Assembly: GCF_017982655.1 (NCBI RefSeq)
Contig: NZ_JABXYX010000061.1
Location: forward strand, 1 to 44,979
Direction of reading: 5' to 3'
Source: Brasilonema sp. CT11
GTDB taxonomy: Bacteria; Cyanobacteriota; Cyanobacteriia; Cyanobacteriales; Nostocaceae
DNA length: 44,979 nucleotides
Each line of letters starts with the position of its first letter. Positions within the stretch are counted from its first letter, which is position 1. Made by a program: the position numbers and the translations under genes. This document shows, piece after piece, positions 26,423 through 35,234 of the stretch. The notes below the pieces were generated by a model. That model saw nothing but the letters and a program-made list of their open reading frames with translations. It made no database searches and was not told the origin of the DNA.

Positions 26423-27682
26423 ATGAGTAGATCAATTTTTGTTAAACAGGGATTTACCATAATACGCAATATTGGTTTTTCCATTGTTTACTATTACAAA
26501 AAGTGGGGACAAGTCACAAAAAATATTGCGGTTGGCTTGGCTTTAGTGTTACTTTACACAATTCTCAGTAGTTGTTCGCCCTGGTTTGTAAACCAATTTG
26601 ACATGGCTAGAAGCGCGGCAGCTACCACTATTGTCCCTCCTTTGTCTACTCGCGGCTCTACGATTATTGATGCCAAAGGTCGAATCGCTCTGCTGCGCGG
26701 CGTCAACTGGTTTGGTATGGAACTAAAGGAGCATACTCCTCATGGACTGTGGGTTAGAGATTACAAAGATATGCTTGCTCAGATGAAAAGTCTGGGCTAC
26801 AACGTTATCCGCTTGCCTTATTCTGTGCAAGCACTGCGTTCTGGTAACATCAGTGGCGTCGATTTTTACATTGGCTCAAATAAAGATTTTCAAGGCAAGA
26901 CTCCATTGCAGGTCATGGATCTAGTGATTCAGGAGGCTCAGCGTCAAGGATTGTTTATTCTTTTAGATAGTCAGACTCTTAAAGATGGTCAGATTCCAGA
27001 GTTGTGGTATGGTGACGGCTTTACAGAGAAAGACTGGATTGACAGTTGGACGCTGCTAGCAAAACGCTACAAAGGCTATAGCAACGTCATCGGGGCAGAT
27101 CTCAAAAATGAACCTCATGGTCGTGCTAGTTGGGGAACAGGCGATCGCGCTACAGACTGGCGCTTAGCCGCAGAACGAGCTGGAAATAGTATTCTCAGTG
27201 TCAATCCAAATTGGCTGATTGTGGTGGAGGGGGTAGTCGAAAATGTCCCTGGTCAAAAACAGTCAAGGTATTGGTGGGGAGCAAATTTAGAGGGTGTCCG
27301 TAAATATCCAGTGCGTCTGCGAGTTCCCAAAAAGCTAGTGTATTCTCCTCACGAATACGGTAATTTAGTAGATATACCCTGGTTTAGGGAACGTACATTT
27401 CCCAAAAATCTGTATCAACGTTGGGAGATTGGATTTCAATATATTGCGACTCAAGGTATTGCCCCAATTTGGATTGGTGAATTTGGTGGATATCAAGTGG
27501 ATACAAAATCTAAAGAGGGGATTTGGCAAAGGCAGTTAGTTGATTATATCGATAAGAAAAACCTTAGCTTTACCTATTGGTGCTGGAATCCCAACAGTAA
27601 AGATACCGGAGGTATTCTACTAGATGATTGGAAAAATATTAACACTGATAAGCAAAAACTTTTGGCTCGGCTGCTGCGTTAA
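26423..27682 (+). CDS. GH5 family glycoside hydrolase (cellulase-like), exported or membrane-anchored
   Basis: A 419-residue endoglucanase-like protein. A hydrophobic segment at about 36-51 (AVGLALVLLYTILSSC) could be a signal peptide, lipoprotein signal or anchor. The TIM barrel begins at DAKGRIALLRGVNWFGME. The acid/base is Glu230 (DLKNEPHG) and the nucleophile Glu353 (WIGEFGG), with SPHEYG between them. At the usual conserved His after strand 3 this protein has Gln184 (ILLDSQTL). In the polysaccharide locus it probably trims or releases beta-glucan-like product. The start codon follows directly on a repeat arm, and the long N-terminus may not be native. A further repeat copy follows at about 27720-27785. 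Confidence 0.88.
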   Translation: MSRSIFVKQGFTIIRNIGFSIVYYYKKWGQVTKNIAVGLALVLLYTILSSCSPWFVNQFDMARSAAATTIVPPLSTRGSTIIDAKGRIALLRGVNWFGMELKEHTPHGLWVRDYKDMLAQMKSLGYNVIRLPYSVQALRSGNISGVDFYIGSNKDFQGKTPLQVMDLVIQEAQRQGLFILLDSQTLKDGQIPELWYGDGFTEKDWIDSWTLLAKRYKGYSNVIGADLKNEPHGRASWGTGDRATDWRLAAERAGNSILSVNPNWLIVVEGVVENVPGQKQSRYWWGANLEGVRKYPVRLRVPKKLVYSPHEYGNLVDIPWFRERTFPKNLYQRWEIGFQYIATQGIAPIWIGEFGGYQVDTKSKEGIWQRQLVDYIDKKNLSFTYWCWNPNSKDTGGILLDDWKNINTDKQKLLARLLR

Positions 27683-27719
27683 CAAATGAGGTAAGTAGTT
27701 GTCATGAGATGGCGTTGCA

Positions 27720-27785
27720 AGAGCGTCTGGTGCAGGAGATACGCTCCACTCCGTTCCGCTGCCCTCCCTTGCCCGCAGCGCTAAC
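27720..27785. repeat. Partial copy of the palindromic mosaic repeat
   Basis: GCGTCTGGTGCAGGAGAT matches part of the repeat at 4650-4667, followed by GC-rich palindromic bases. It lies between the GH5 gene and the next glycosyltransferase; the rest of 27683-27973 is AT-rich with no gene. Confidence 0.65.
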
Positions 27786-27973
27786 AGAATGACAACTTTA
27801 TACCTTCTTGGACTTTTCAAACATTCTCTGAAGTGCCTTCACCAAAACTGATAATTTTTTCTATTTTTTCTCTGAGCAGGTGCTATTTTTAGCATATATT
27901 CATAATAATAACACAGTGTTTATATCAGTATTATAATAATATATGATTCAACACAGAATACATGTATTGAATC

Positions 27974-29143
27974 ATGTTGACAAAAAATCATCAAAAAAAT
28001 TTTACTAAACCTTTATCTTTTTCTTCAAATAAAAAACCACGCATTTTGGTAGTATCAATGCGTGGTTTTCATTCTGAAGTCTATCGCTCTGTTGACTTTG
28101 AATTTGAAGATCTTCTTTGTACTTTTGACTATGCTGATATACTCACTCCTACATTAGCTTATGGTAAAGCCAATTCACTCAAAAGAAAGCTATCAAACAA
28201 TACAGCTAGAGCTTTTGTTAAAGGTAAATTTCTCAGTTCTGGTTGCATTTCCTCTATTCTAGACAGAGAATACGACTTATTATTTTTTCTCTGTCAACAC
28301 TTTTGGGATATCGCTTCCATAAATTCTATTAAAGGATGGCGAGAAAAATGTCGAAAAACTGTTTTATGGATCGATGAAATCTGGGTAAAAGAAATGGAAG
28401 AACAGAAAACTAGACTTTGTTTGGAACTGGCGAAAGATTTTGATTATATCTTTACGACACTAAGTTCTAGTGTTGATGCTATTGCTAATCTGGTTCAGCG
28501 TCCTTGTATTTCTTTACCTTTTGCTGTAGATGCTATAAAGTTTTGTCCTTATCCAGAACGACCTCAACGCCATATAGATGTTTATAGCATTGGTCGCCGT
28601 TCACCAATAGTACACAAAACTTTATTGGAAGTAGCGGAACGAAAAAACTTTTTATACCTATTTGATTCTCTGAAAGGTTTACAAATGGGGGACTATAAAG
28701 AACATCGAACTTTATATAGTCATTTGATTAAAAGAAGTCGTTATTTTATTGCTAATAAAGCAAAGTTTGATGCTATTCATCAAACAGGTGCTCAAGATGA
28801 GTTATGTTCTCGCTTTTTTGAAGGCGCTGCAGGCGGAGCTGTTATGATTGGGACTCCTCCAGTTTGTGAAGCTTATACAACTTACTTTAATTGGTCTGAT
28901 GCAGTAATTCAAATTCCTTACGATCCTGCTAATGTAGCAGATATGATCACAGAACTAGATGCACGACCTGATTATGTAAATAGAATTCGTAAAGAGAATG
29001 TGATGAATTCGCTACTGCGTCATGACTGGGTGTATCGTTGGGAACAAGTTTTAAAGCAAGTAGGACTTGATAGCACGCCAGAAATGTTATCTCGAAAAAC
29101 TGACTTAGCAAACTTAGCTGACAAGGTGAAAACTGAGTATTAA
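27974..29143 (+). CDS. Glycosyltransferase family protein (CgeB-like)
   Basis: A 389-residue protein that resembles CgeB-like GT-B proteins: a Rossmann start (RILVVSMRGFHSEVYRS near 32), a middle FDYIFTTLSSSVDAIANL near 155, then VYSIGRRSPIVHKTLLE near 205 and a donor-site-like SRFFEGAAGGAVMIGTPP near 275, with NVMNSLLRHDWVYRWEQVL near the end. AT-rich, like other genes of this locus. It converges with the TagA-type gene with 18 bp between the stops. Its role is presumably sugar transfer for the same polysaccharide; the family assignment is less sure than for the other glycosyltransferases. Confidence 0.75.
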   Translation: MLTKNHQKNFTKPLSFSSNKKPRILVVSMRGFHSEVYRSVDFEFEDLLCTFDYADILTPTLAYGKANSLKRKLSNNTARAFVKGKFLSSGCISSILDREYDLLFFLCQHFWDIASINSIKGWREKCRKTVLWIDEIWVKEMEEQKTRLCLELAKDFDYIFTTLSSSVDAIANLVQRPCISLPFAVDAIKFCPYPERPQRHIDVYSIGRRSPIVHKTLLEVAERKNFLYLFDSLKGLQMGDYKEHRTLYSHLIKRSRYFIANKAKFDAIHQTGAQDELCSRFFEGAAGGAVMIGTPPVCEAYTTYFNWSDAVIQIPYDPANVADMITELDARPDYVNRIRKENVMNSLLRHDWVYRWEQVLKQVGLDSTPEMLSRKTDLANLADKVKTEY

Positions 29144-29161
29144 AGTTCTACCTAAAATCTG

Positions 29162-29941
29162 TTAGCAATTTGCACTCATTGGGTTCTTCTTCTTGTGTTC
29201 CTTAGTTATAGAGAACTTGAGTTTTTGTTTCAAAACTAGTATTAAAAAAGGGATATCATCTACCAAATATCTTTTCCACAATCTTTTTGGATCACAGAAA
29301 ATTCTGAACAACCACTCGAAACCAACTTCACTCATCCACTTTGGAGATCTTTTCAAGTTTCCTGCTTCAAAATCAATAGTGGCACCGACCGCCATAAATA
29401 TCTTTATATGGGGTAGCATATTCTTGTACTTGTATATCCACTTTTCTTGCTTTGGGGCACCAACTCCGATAGCTAAGACAGTCGCACCGGAGCTATTTAT
29501 CATGTTAATGATGTTCTGACACTCTTGTTCGTCTTTTTCAAATCCAAAAGGTGGAGAATAGGAGGCAACAATAATATTCCTGCCTGTTTTCCTATTGATT
29601 TCATTTTGAGCTTTACTGGCTACCCCTATACCTGCTCCCAAAAGAAAGATTTTGATGTTTTGATTGTTCTTGTGATAATTATAGAAAGCTGGGAACAAAT
29701 CTGAACCCGAGATCTTCTCTTTAATTGGTGTGCCCAAAAACTTAGATGCGTAAAGGAGTATTTGACTATCACAAACCTTATAGTCACTAATGCTATATGC
29801 TTGTAAAAACTCCGGGTCTTCTTGTAATTTCATCAGATGATCGACATTGGGTGTAAACACTACCCCAGAGCGCAATTTATCCAACAGTTCTATCTTAGAT
29901 AAATTGTCAATCTCCAAGTTCAAAATTTTAACTTTATTCAT
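29162..29941 (-). CDS. WecG/TagA/CpsF family (GT26) glycosyltransferase
   Basis: A 259-residue GT26 protein counted from MNKVKILNLEIDNL; an in-frame ATG lies three codons upstream at 29950. The family transfers N-acetylmannosamine(uronic acid) or related sugars to lipid-linked acceptors. Conserved stretches are TPNVDHLMKLQEDPEF near 30, CDSQILLYASKFLG near 56, the nucleotide-site IFLLGAGIGVA, VGAPKQEKWIYKY near 165 and VGATIDFEAGNLKRSPKWM followed by GFEWLFRIFCDPKRLWKRY near 195-228. This C-terminal basic segment usually associates with the membrane. It faces the rest of the rightward series and could add an early or capping sugar. Confidence 0.92.
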   Translation of the reverse strand: MNKVKILNLEIDNLSKIELLDKLRSGVVFTPNVDHLMKLQEDPEFLQAYSISDYKVCDSQILLYASKFLGTPIKEKISGSDLFPAFYNYHKNNQNIKIFLLGAGIGVASKAQNEINRKTGRNIIVASYSPPFGFEKDEQECQNIINMINSSGATVLAIGVGAPKQEKWIYKYKNMLPHIKIFMAVGATIDFEAGNLKRSPKWMSEVGFEWLFRIFCDPKRLWKRYLVDDIPFLILVLKQKLKFSITKEHKKKNPMSANC

Positions 29942-30109
29942 GGCTTGCACAGTTACCCTTAGATCTTACTTTCGGTTAATTGACTCGGTAGACAATGATA
30001 AAGGAGAGAATATCTTGAGAATTCGAGCATGCCCTGATTTTGAATTTTCATCTTAGTTGTGTATAGCACCTATCTTTCAGCAAATGAACAGATTTCAATG
30101 AGAGTTGTA

Positions 30110-30400
30110 TGGAAGCCAACCTTGAGAAGATTTGGCGCGTCTATGCTTCAATCTGGTTCCGCCGGATTAGTCTGAATTTTCGATTCAGGCAGAGGGCTGT
30201 TTTTTGTGAAAACCCTCTGGACATGATACGGGTGAGGCTGTTGCCGCCACCAAGGGCGATCAGCCGGAGACTTTAGCTAGTGCGATACGCACTAGGCGCG
30301 AAAATAGTGTCCTTGCGGAGGCAGATTTTGCCTTTGAGAATACTGTGCACACTCGCTGCGTTTCTATGATCAAACTGAGAACACCTAACTGAACTGGGTT
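30110..30400. ncRNA. Candidate structured RNA or RNA-like element (hairpin cluster)
   Basis: Three perfect hairpins lie within 130 bases: CTGAAT/ATTCAG (about 30171-30188), CAGAGGG/CCCTCTG (about 30189-30219) and CTAGTGCG/CGCACTAG (about 30277-30295), with a fourth AGGCA/TGCCT near 30319-30333. A 55-codon reading frame (ATG at 30109) runs through part of it but looks arbitrary. It does not match tmRNA, SRP RNA, RNase P RNA or the common riboswitches as I know them. Strand and ends are unknown. Confidence 0.3.
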
Positions 30401-30706
30401 TTTCTATAGTCGATACAATACCTGATAACTAGTAAATTGGGCACGGAGTATTTCATTCAAAACAACCAAAAACCCAACAATAAAAGCTTTTTAAGCTTTG
30501 AATGAGTGAACGCGTGAATTTCCCAAACTGCAATTCGTCTCCCGTAAACGCAAATTGTACGGCAGCGTGTCTGTAGGAAATATGAACGAGAGGGTTACTT
30601 GGCTCTCAGATGACGAATGTGCTTTAGCTCTCAATTTTTTAGGCGTATTTACGGTTTAATTTTGTTGATTTTTTCACTTTTAACGGCTATCAAATTTAAT
30701 TACTAT

Positions 30707-30745
30707 GTGACAATTTATCATGAAAACATAAAGAAAAATTGTCAC
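30707..30745. repeat. 10-bp inverted repeat in AT-rich spacer
   Basis: GTGACAATTT (30707-30716) and AAATTGTCAC (30736-30745) pair perfectly around a 19-base AT-rich loop. It could be a regulator-binding site or a weak hairpin. Confidence 0.5.
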
Positions 30746-31106
30746 TTCACATATTTTTCATAAAAAAAAACGACATAATTTCAGTGTATCTACAGTGAAT
30801 AAGAGTCTAAAATATAGTTGTATCAAGGCTTTCGACCAAACTTTGCATACTTTCTAGGCATATATGAAAAATTTGTAAAGTAATCATGAAGATAAATAGT
30901 GTATTAAGAACAACATTAAAAATGATCAGACCTCTTCCAAAAGTGAGATTTTACAAGATTATGTTAAGTGTTAATCGTTCTCGACTTCTGTAAGAAGCCT
31001 ATTGTGTATGTTGTATCTGCTGTGCGCCAAAAGATTTTTGCAGATGCTCCTTACAAGAGTCAGTAGCTGGAGCACCATATCCAGTAAAATTTCATTATTG
31101 TATAAG

Positions 31107-31133
31107 AAAACTCCAGATGCAGATTAGAGTTTT
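31107..31133. terminator. Possible small terminator hairpin
   Basis: AAAACTC and GAGTTTT enclose 13 bases and are followed by CCTTTATT. It follows no gene, so it may end an unrecognised RNA or be incidental. Confidence 0.3.
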
Positions 31134-31367
31134 CCTTTATTGCTTGAGATTATTATTACCAACAGATATATCTACCATGATATAAATATTTTTTGTCATC
31201 TGTCAAATTGAGAATCTATGCATTGAAATTCTTCTTTCAAACTTTAGGTAATCTAGTCAAAGAGAAGATGTGGAAATTGGTATTTTGATGTTAAATAGTG
31301 GATATTGCCAAAAGTTGACTAAAAATCATATCACTGTTATTTATTGAGGCAATATTCAGGAGTGAAC

Positions 31368-32249
31368 GTGAACATTATTATTTCTCGTAAAAATGTATTT
31401 TCTTTGCTGAGTTTATCGGCTATGGCGGTTTTGGGAAGCGGTTTATCTGCTGGAGCCCAAACAGTAAATACCACAAGCGCTCAGCAGTCAATCCAGTCTT
31501 CCAAAACTGATGCGTTTGTTAATCAGGTAAGTCCTGAGGTAGAAAGGTTCTACCCACCAGCTTTTAGCTCTAGTGCGGTAGAGTCCACTGCTGTACAAGA
31601 TAATCATGTATCGTCAGTATCAAATGTAAATAACCAGCAGCAGTTACCAACTAGCACACACCAAGCTAATAATAATGTAATTACACCTGTTCCTGGGACA
31701 ACAGCAACCTCATCTGCGGCACTTATAGATTCCCAGAATGCAGAAGTTCCATCATCGACTTCTGGGTCGTCTAAGTCTAAGGTGGCACAATCAGATATTA
31801 GTATTGACCCCGGCAGACCAACCCGTGGTGGTTCAAGTTATATTGGAATTGGTGGTAACATTGGTTTAGGTGGTAACTCTGCTTTGGGTGATGGTAACTT
31901 TATGGTTATCAGCAAAATTGGGCTAACAAATGCCATATCAGTGCGACCAGCAGCAGTGATCGGAGACAACACAACTATCTTAATTCCTGTAACCTACGAC
32001 ATTTCATTCAAGCAGCTATCAGATCCTTTTGCTGCTCCCTTGCCTATTGCCCCATACATAGGAGCAGGTGCGGCTATCAATACTGGTAATGGTTCTGAAG
32101 TTGCCTTTCTTCTCACTGGTGGAGTCGATGTGCCCATAACTCCTCGATTTACAGCAACAGCCGCTTTGAATGCCGCATTTTTCAATGATACTGATATAGG
32201 TTTATCAATAGGAGTTGGTTATAACTTTGGTCGTCTTTTTGGTTCATAA
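31368..32249 (+). CDS. Outer-membrane beta-barrel-like secreted protein
   Basis: A signal peptide (SRKNVFSLLSLSAMAVLGSG ending near AGAQT) is followed by a Ser/Thr/Gln/Asn-rich linker of about 110 residues and a C-terminal region of about 150 residues made of alternating, glycine-punctuated strands (YIGIGGNIGLGG, FMVISKIGLTNAISVRPA, PYIGAGAAINTG, LLTGGVDVPITPRFTATAAL) ending in GLSIGVGYNFGRLFGS. This looks like a small outer-membrane barrel. The GTG at 31368 is chosen because AGGAG lies five bases upstream; the longest frame starts at a TTG at 31344. The exact family is not certain. It follows the polysaccharide locus after a 1.4-kb gap and precedes the acyltransferase by about 30 bp, so it might be co-transcribed with it. 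Confidence 0.8.
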   Translation: MNIIISRKNVFSLLSLSAMAVLGSGLSAGAQTVNTTSAQQSIQSSKTDAFVNQVSPEVERFYPPAFSSSAVESTAVQDNHVSSVSNVNNQQQLPTSTHQANNNVITPVPGTTATSSAALIDSQNAEVPSSTSGSSKSKVAQSDISIDPGRPTRGGSSYIGIGGNIGLGGNSALGDGNFMVISKIGLTNAISVRPAAVIGDNTTILIPVTYDISFKQLSDPFAAPLPIAPYIGAGAAINTGNGSEVAFLLTGGVDVPITPRFTATAALNAAFFNDTDIGLSIGVGYNFGRLFGS

Positions 32250-32279
32250 ATAATACCATAAAGCGCAAAGTTACCACAG

Positions 32280-33812
32280 ATGTGGCTTGACACAGAGTCA
32301 TATCTTTGGTTTAAACAATGGATATCAGTGAGGCAGCACGTAGAAAACAGTCTCACTGATTTTCTCAACCCTAGAAATACACCTTGGAGAATTACCTTGC
32401 CTCATTCGATTCAACAAGCTCAACCGCCCCTAGAGTATATTCCCCAGCATTTTAACTTAGCAGTGTACAATATCGCCAAATGGGCACTGCCTGTTTTGCT
32501 GCGGTTTCGGACTCGACCGTGGTTACCAGCTGGTATTGCGGAGGTTGAAACTGTGAATGTCGAGAGGTTAGTTAATCTCTACCAACAATTTCAAGCTGGC
32601 AAAATTCGCTTTTTAATGGCATTTCGCCACTCAGAGGTTGATGATCCCCTTTGCATGATGTATTTGCTTTCTCAGGCTGTGCCGAAAGTTGCTCGTAAAA
32701 GGGGAATTTCATTACAATATCCGACTCATTCTCATTTTATCTATGATCGGGGGATGACTCTGTGGGCTGGGGATTGGCTAGGTTGGTTTTTTTCTCGGTT
32801 AGGAGGCTTTCCGATTCATCGAGGTAAGCGGCTAGACAAGGTTGGTATGCGGACAGCGCGGGATTTGTTCGCCAATGGTCAACTACCAATAAGTGTAGCT
32901 CCGGAAGGAGCAACTAATGGACATAGCGAAATTGTCAGCCCTTTAGAACCTGGTGTTGCTCACATGGGTTTCTGGTGTGTAGAAGATTTGCTCAAAGCTA
33001 ACCGAACTGAGGAAGTTTTCATTGTCCCAATATGCAATCAGTATCGCTACATCAATCCATCTTGGGCAAAACTAGATTGGCTTTTGGGCAAATTGGAAGC
33101 AGATTGCGGCTTATCTGTGCAACAAGTTGGTGAATCAAACCTGGTTGAGCCAGAAAAAGTTTTCTATGAGCGACTCTTCCGGCTTGGTGAACATATCCTT
33201 TCCCAAATGGAGCAGTTTTACGCTCGCTTTTACCATCAAAGTATACCAGTCACAACGCAAATAGATTCATCTGCAAGTCGTAACCAGGTACTTGAGGCTC
33301 GAATGCAGACGGTATTAGATAATTCCCTACAAGCAGCTGAGCAGTTTTTTGGACTGGAAAGCCAAGGAACTATCATTGAGCGTTGTCGCCGCTTGGAGTC
33401 AGCAAGCTGGGATGATATCCACAGAAAGGATTTGCCAAACTTACATGCATTATCACCTATGGAGCGCGGCTTGGCAGACTGGATTGCTGAAGAAGCATCT
33501 TTGCGGATATTACATATGCGCCTAGTTGAGAGTTTTGTCGCAGTCACAGGAACTTATGTTCAACAAAAGCCTACTTTTGAGAGATTTGCAGAAACGTCCT
33601 TAATCTTATTTGACGTCATCGCGCGGATAAAAGGAGAGAAAAATCCTGCACGACCTCGATTAGGTTGGCGAAAATCACGGTTAACGGTAGGTGAGCCAAT
33701 TTCAGTAACAGAACGTTGGCCAGCTTATCAGACAAGTCGTCAAGGAGCAAGAGGCGCGGTTAATGATATGACGCGAGATTTGCAAATGGCGTTGGAGAAG
33801 ATGATTTGCTAA
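32280..33812 (+). CDS. PlsC-type 1-acyl-glycerol-3-phosphate acyltransferase domain protein
   Basis: A 510-residue acyltransferase. The PlsC motifs are HSEVDD (His117 and Asp122, the HX4D catalytic pair), FPIHRGKRLD near 178 and APEGATNG near 207. It is much longer than a plain PlsC (about 240 residues); after about 270 comes a helical region of about 240 residues (MQTVLDNSLQAAEQFFG, LHALSPMERGLADWIAEEA) of unknown role, ending with a segment that again looks like substrate handling (RLGWRKSRLTVGEPISV). No transmembrane segment beyond one hydrophobic patch near 162-178. It probably acylates a glycerolipid intermediate. Converges with the desaturase across a shared terminator. Confidence 0.88.
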   Translation: MWLDTESYLWFKQWISVRQHVENSLTDFLNPRNTPWRITLPHSIQQAQPPLEYIPQHFNLAVYNIAKWALPVLLRFRTRPWLPAGIAEVETVNVERLVNLYQQFQAGKIRFLMAFRHSEVDDPLCMMYLLSQAVPKVARKRGISLQYPTHSHFIYDRGMTLWAGDWLGWFFSRLGGFPIHRGKRLDKVGMRTARDLFANGQLPISVAPEGATNGHSEIVSPLEPGVAHMGFWCVEDLLKANRTEEVFIVPICNQYRYINPSWAKLDWLLGKLEADCGLSVQQVGESNLVEPEKVFYERLFRLGEHILSQMEQFYARFYHQSIPVTTQIDSSASRNQVLEARMQTVLDNSLQAAEQFFGLESQGTIIERCRRLESASWDDIHRKDLPNLHALSPMERGLADWIAEEASLRILHMRLVESFVAVTGTYVQQKPTFERFAETSLILFDVIARIKGEKNPARPRLGWRKSRLTVGEPISVTERWPAYQTSRQGARGAVNDMTRDLQMALEKMIC

Positions 33813-33842
33813 GGGTTGCTAACTTTAAACAGTTGGGGTATC

Positions 33843-33878
33843 AAACACCGAAAGTCATAGCGCCGACTTTCGGTGTTT
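33843..33878. terminator. Bidirectional terminator shared by acyltransferase and desaturase genes
   Basis: Perfect 14-bp arms (AAACACCGAAAGTC and GACTTTCGGTGTTT) with an 8-base loop lie between the two convergent genes. The desaturase stop codon (33855-33857) falls inside the hairpin, so its last codons form part of the stem. Confidence 0.85.
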
Positions 33879-34820
33879 AGACACAATATCCCAGTTGACT
33901 TTTATATAGCCCGGATCAATGTGGGCAAAGTGCGAACTCAATTGCTTATGGGCTTTTGGCAGCGCGTGGAACGGAATTGATGGATACAAATGGTGCTCTG
34001 CATGAAACGGCATATTCCACGTCAAAAATCGCACAGACCAAAGCGTTAGCGTTGTACGCGTATTCGTAAGCAGATTAGCGTCAAGAGTGCAACCTGTATG
34101 TTCCGCCAGCATAAGAAAACGCAAAATCGGCTGACCAACAAAAAGGGGTAACAGCCAATAAAGCACAAACCAAGGCTGTCTGACTGCAAATGAGAGAGCG
34201 ATCGCCCCTGCATAAACAGCTAATTGCAATCGAGTGGAGCGAATCACTTCACCTCGTGCTGTTTCTGGCACAAATGGGCAATCGTCAAGTTGAGCGATCG
34301 CAACACGAAAATGCCGGCGTATCTTTCCTTGCCACCAAGGTAAACCACTAATTATTAACAAGTATGTACCCAGATTACTCGGCTTGGGATCACTGAGTTC
34401 CGGATCTTTGCCAGGAACGCCAGTGTAGAGGTGGTGCCACTTGTGGTAGTAACGGTAGAATGTACTGTTGTAAAATGAGAGTAAACCTGCATACCAAGCA
34501 ACAGTTTCATTTAAACGATTGTTAGCGAAAGCACTTGTGTGAAGCCCTTCATGCATCGGCGCAAACATCGAAGCAATACTAAAGCCGTAGATCAGCAGTG
34601 CTGGTATTGCCAGCCACCAATTGCTAAAGTTTGTCGCCCATAGGTAGCCACTGCATCCGGTGACAGTTAGATGAAAAGACAGTTGAACCAGCCCTTTGCA
34701 GTTAGAGCGATCGTTCAAAACTCTTAATTCTTGCACACTGAGAATCTGGCGGGGATTGTGCTGTTTATCAGCTTTGCAAGCCAATAATTCAGCAGGTTGA
34801 GCTGTTGTCTCACTAAACAT
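33855..34820 (-). CDS. Membrane fatty acid desaturase family protein
   Basis: A 321-residue membrane di-iron desaturase/hydroxylase with three histidine boxes: HEGLH near 90, HKWHH near 126 and HAEHH near 276 followed by LYPSIPFHALPK. A further His in MLAEHTG near 238 is typical. Four membrane segments are visible (for example WWLAIPALLIYGFSIASMFA and FVLYWLLPLFVGQPILRFL). The iron and electron-donor (ferredoxin) dependence is family knowledge. The substrate could be an acyl lipid or, as in related CrtW-like enzymes, a carotenoid; the pattern favours an acyl-lipid-type desaturase. The gene ends inside the shared terminator. The 414-bp upstream region contains tandem heptamer repeats. Confidence 0.88.
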   Translation of the reverse strand: MFSETTAQPAELLACKADKQHNPRQILSVQELRVLNDRSNCKGLVQLSFHLTVTGCSGYLWATNFSNWWLAIPALLIYGFSIASMFAPMHEGLHTSAFANNRLNETVAWYAGLLSFYNSTFYRYYHKWHHLYTGVPGKDPELSDPKPSNLGTYLLIISGLPWWQGKIRRHFRVAIAQLDDCPFVPETARGEVIRSTRLQLAVYAGAIALSFAVRQPWFVLYWLLPLFVGQPILRFLMLAEHTGCTLDANLLTNTRTTLTLWSVRFLTWNMPFHAEHHLYPSIPFHALPKAHKQLSSHFAHIDPGYIKVNWDIVSKHRKSAL

Positions 34821-35234
34821 ACTTAAAACTCCACATCACTTATAGATGGGCGTCATGAATGGTGTCATGCACATTTTCACATACTTGATGCGTAATAACC
34901 TCACAATAGTATGATGTGAAATACTGAAGTTAATTGTGTGGTAATACTGAATCCGGTTTTATCAGTTACCAGTTACCAGTTGTCAGTTATCAGTTATCAG
35001 TTATCAGTTATCAGTTATCAGGTAGGAAACGGACTCGTCCACCCCTTGTTCACTGTTTACTGTTCACTGTGTAGTTGGTGAGTTCCAACGTCCATCTGGT
35101 TATTGAGCAGTTATAACCTCTGACATCACTTTTCTGAGATTATCGAATTGTGGTATTGAATTTGGCTAAACTCGATTAGCTAAAGAAACAATTCCCAAAA
35201 AATATCTCGTTGTAACACTCAAAACTCACTCAAC
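34821..35234. other. Divergent promoter region of the desaturase and sipA, with heptamer repeats
   Basis: Holds promoters for the desaturase (leftward) and sipA (rightward). The middle contains an AGTTATC tandem array (34961-35021) and CACTGTT/TACTGTT-type variants (35050-35070). Nothing else is recognised. Confidence 0.6.
34961..35021. repeat. Heptanucleotide tandem repeat (AGTTATC/AGTTACC)n
   Basis: About eight copies, starting with AGTTACC variants and passing to AGTTATC. The same unit recurs at about 40299-40330 and 41312-41341. Confidence 0.9.

Larger units (their letters stand above)
29951..31367. other. 1.4-kb region without a convincing gene
   Basis: No protein gene is supported. 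The left part (30110-30400) is GC-richer and has several perfect hairpins; it is listed as a candidate structured RNA. The rest (30400-31367) is AT-rich, with an inverted repeat at 30707-30745 (GTGACAATTT and AAATTGTCAC), a small hairpin around AAAGCTTTTTAAGCTTT near 30484, and a terminator-like hairpin at 31107-31133. The last 200 bases should hold the promoter of the beta-barrel gene. Confidence 0.6.

Noticed and set aside
30109-30273. 55-codon reading frame in the hairpin cluster
   Set aside because: It passes through perfect hairpins, gives an Arg-rich peptide with no known relative, and has no good ribosome-binding site.
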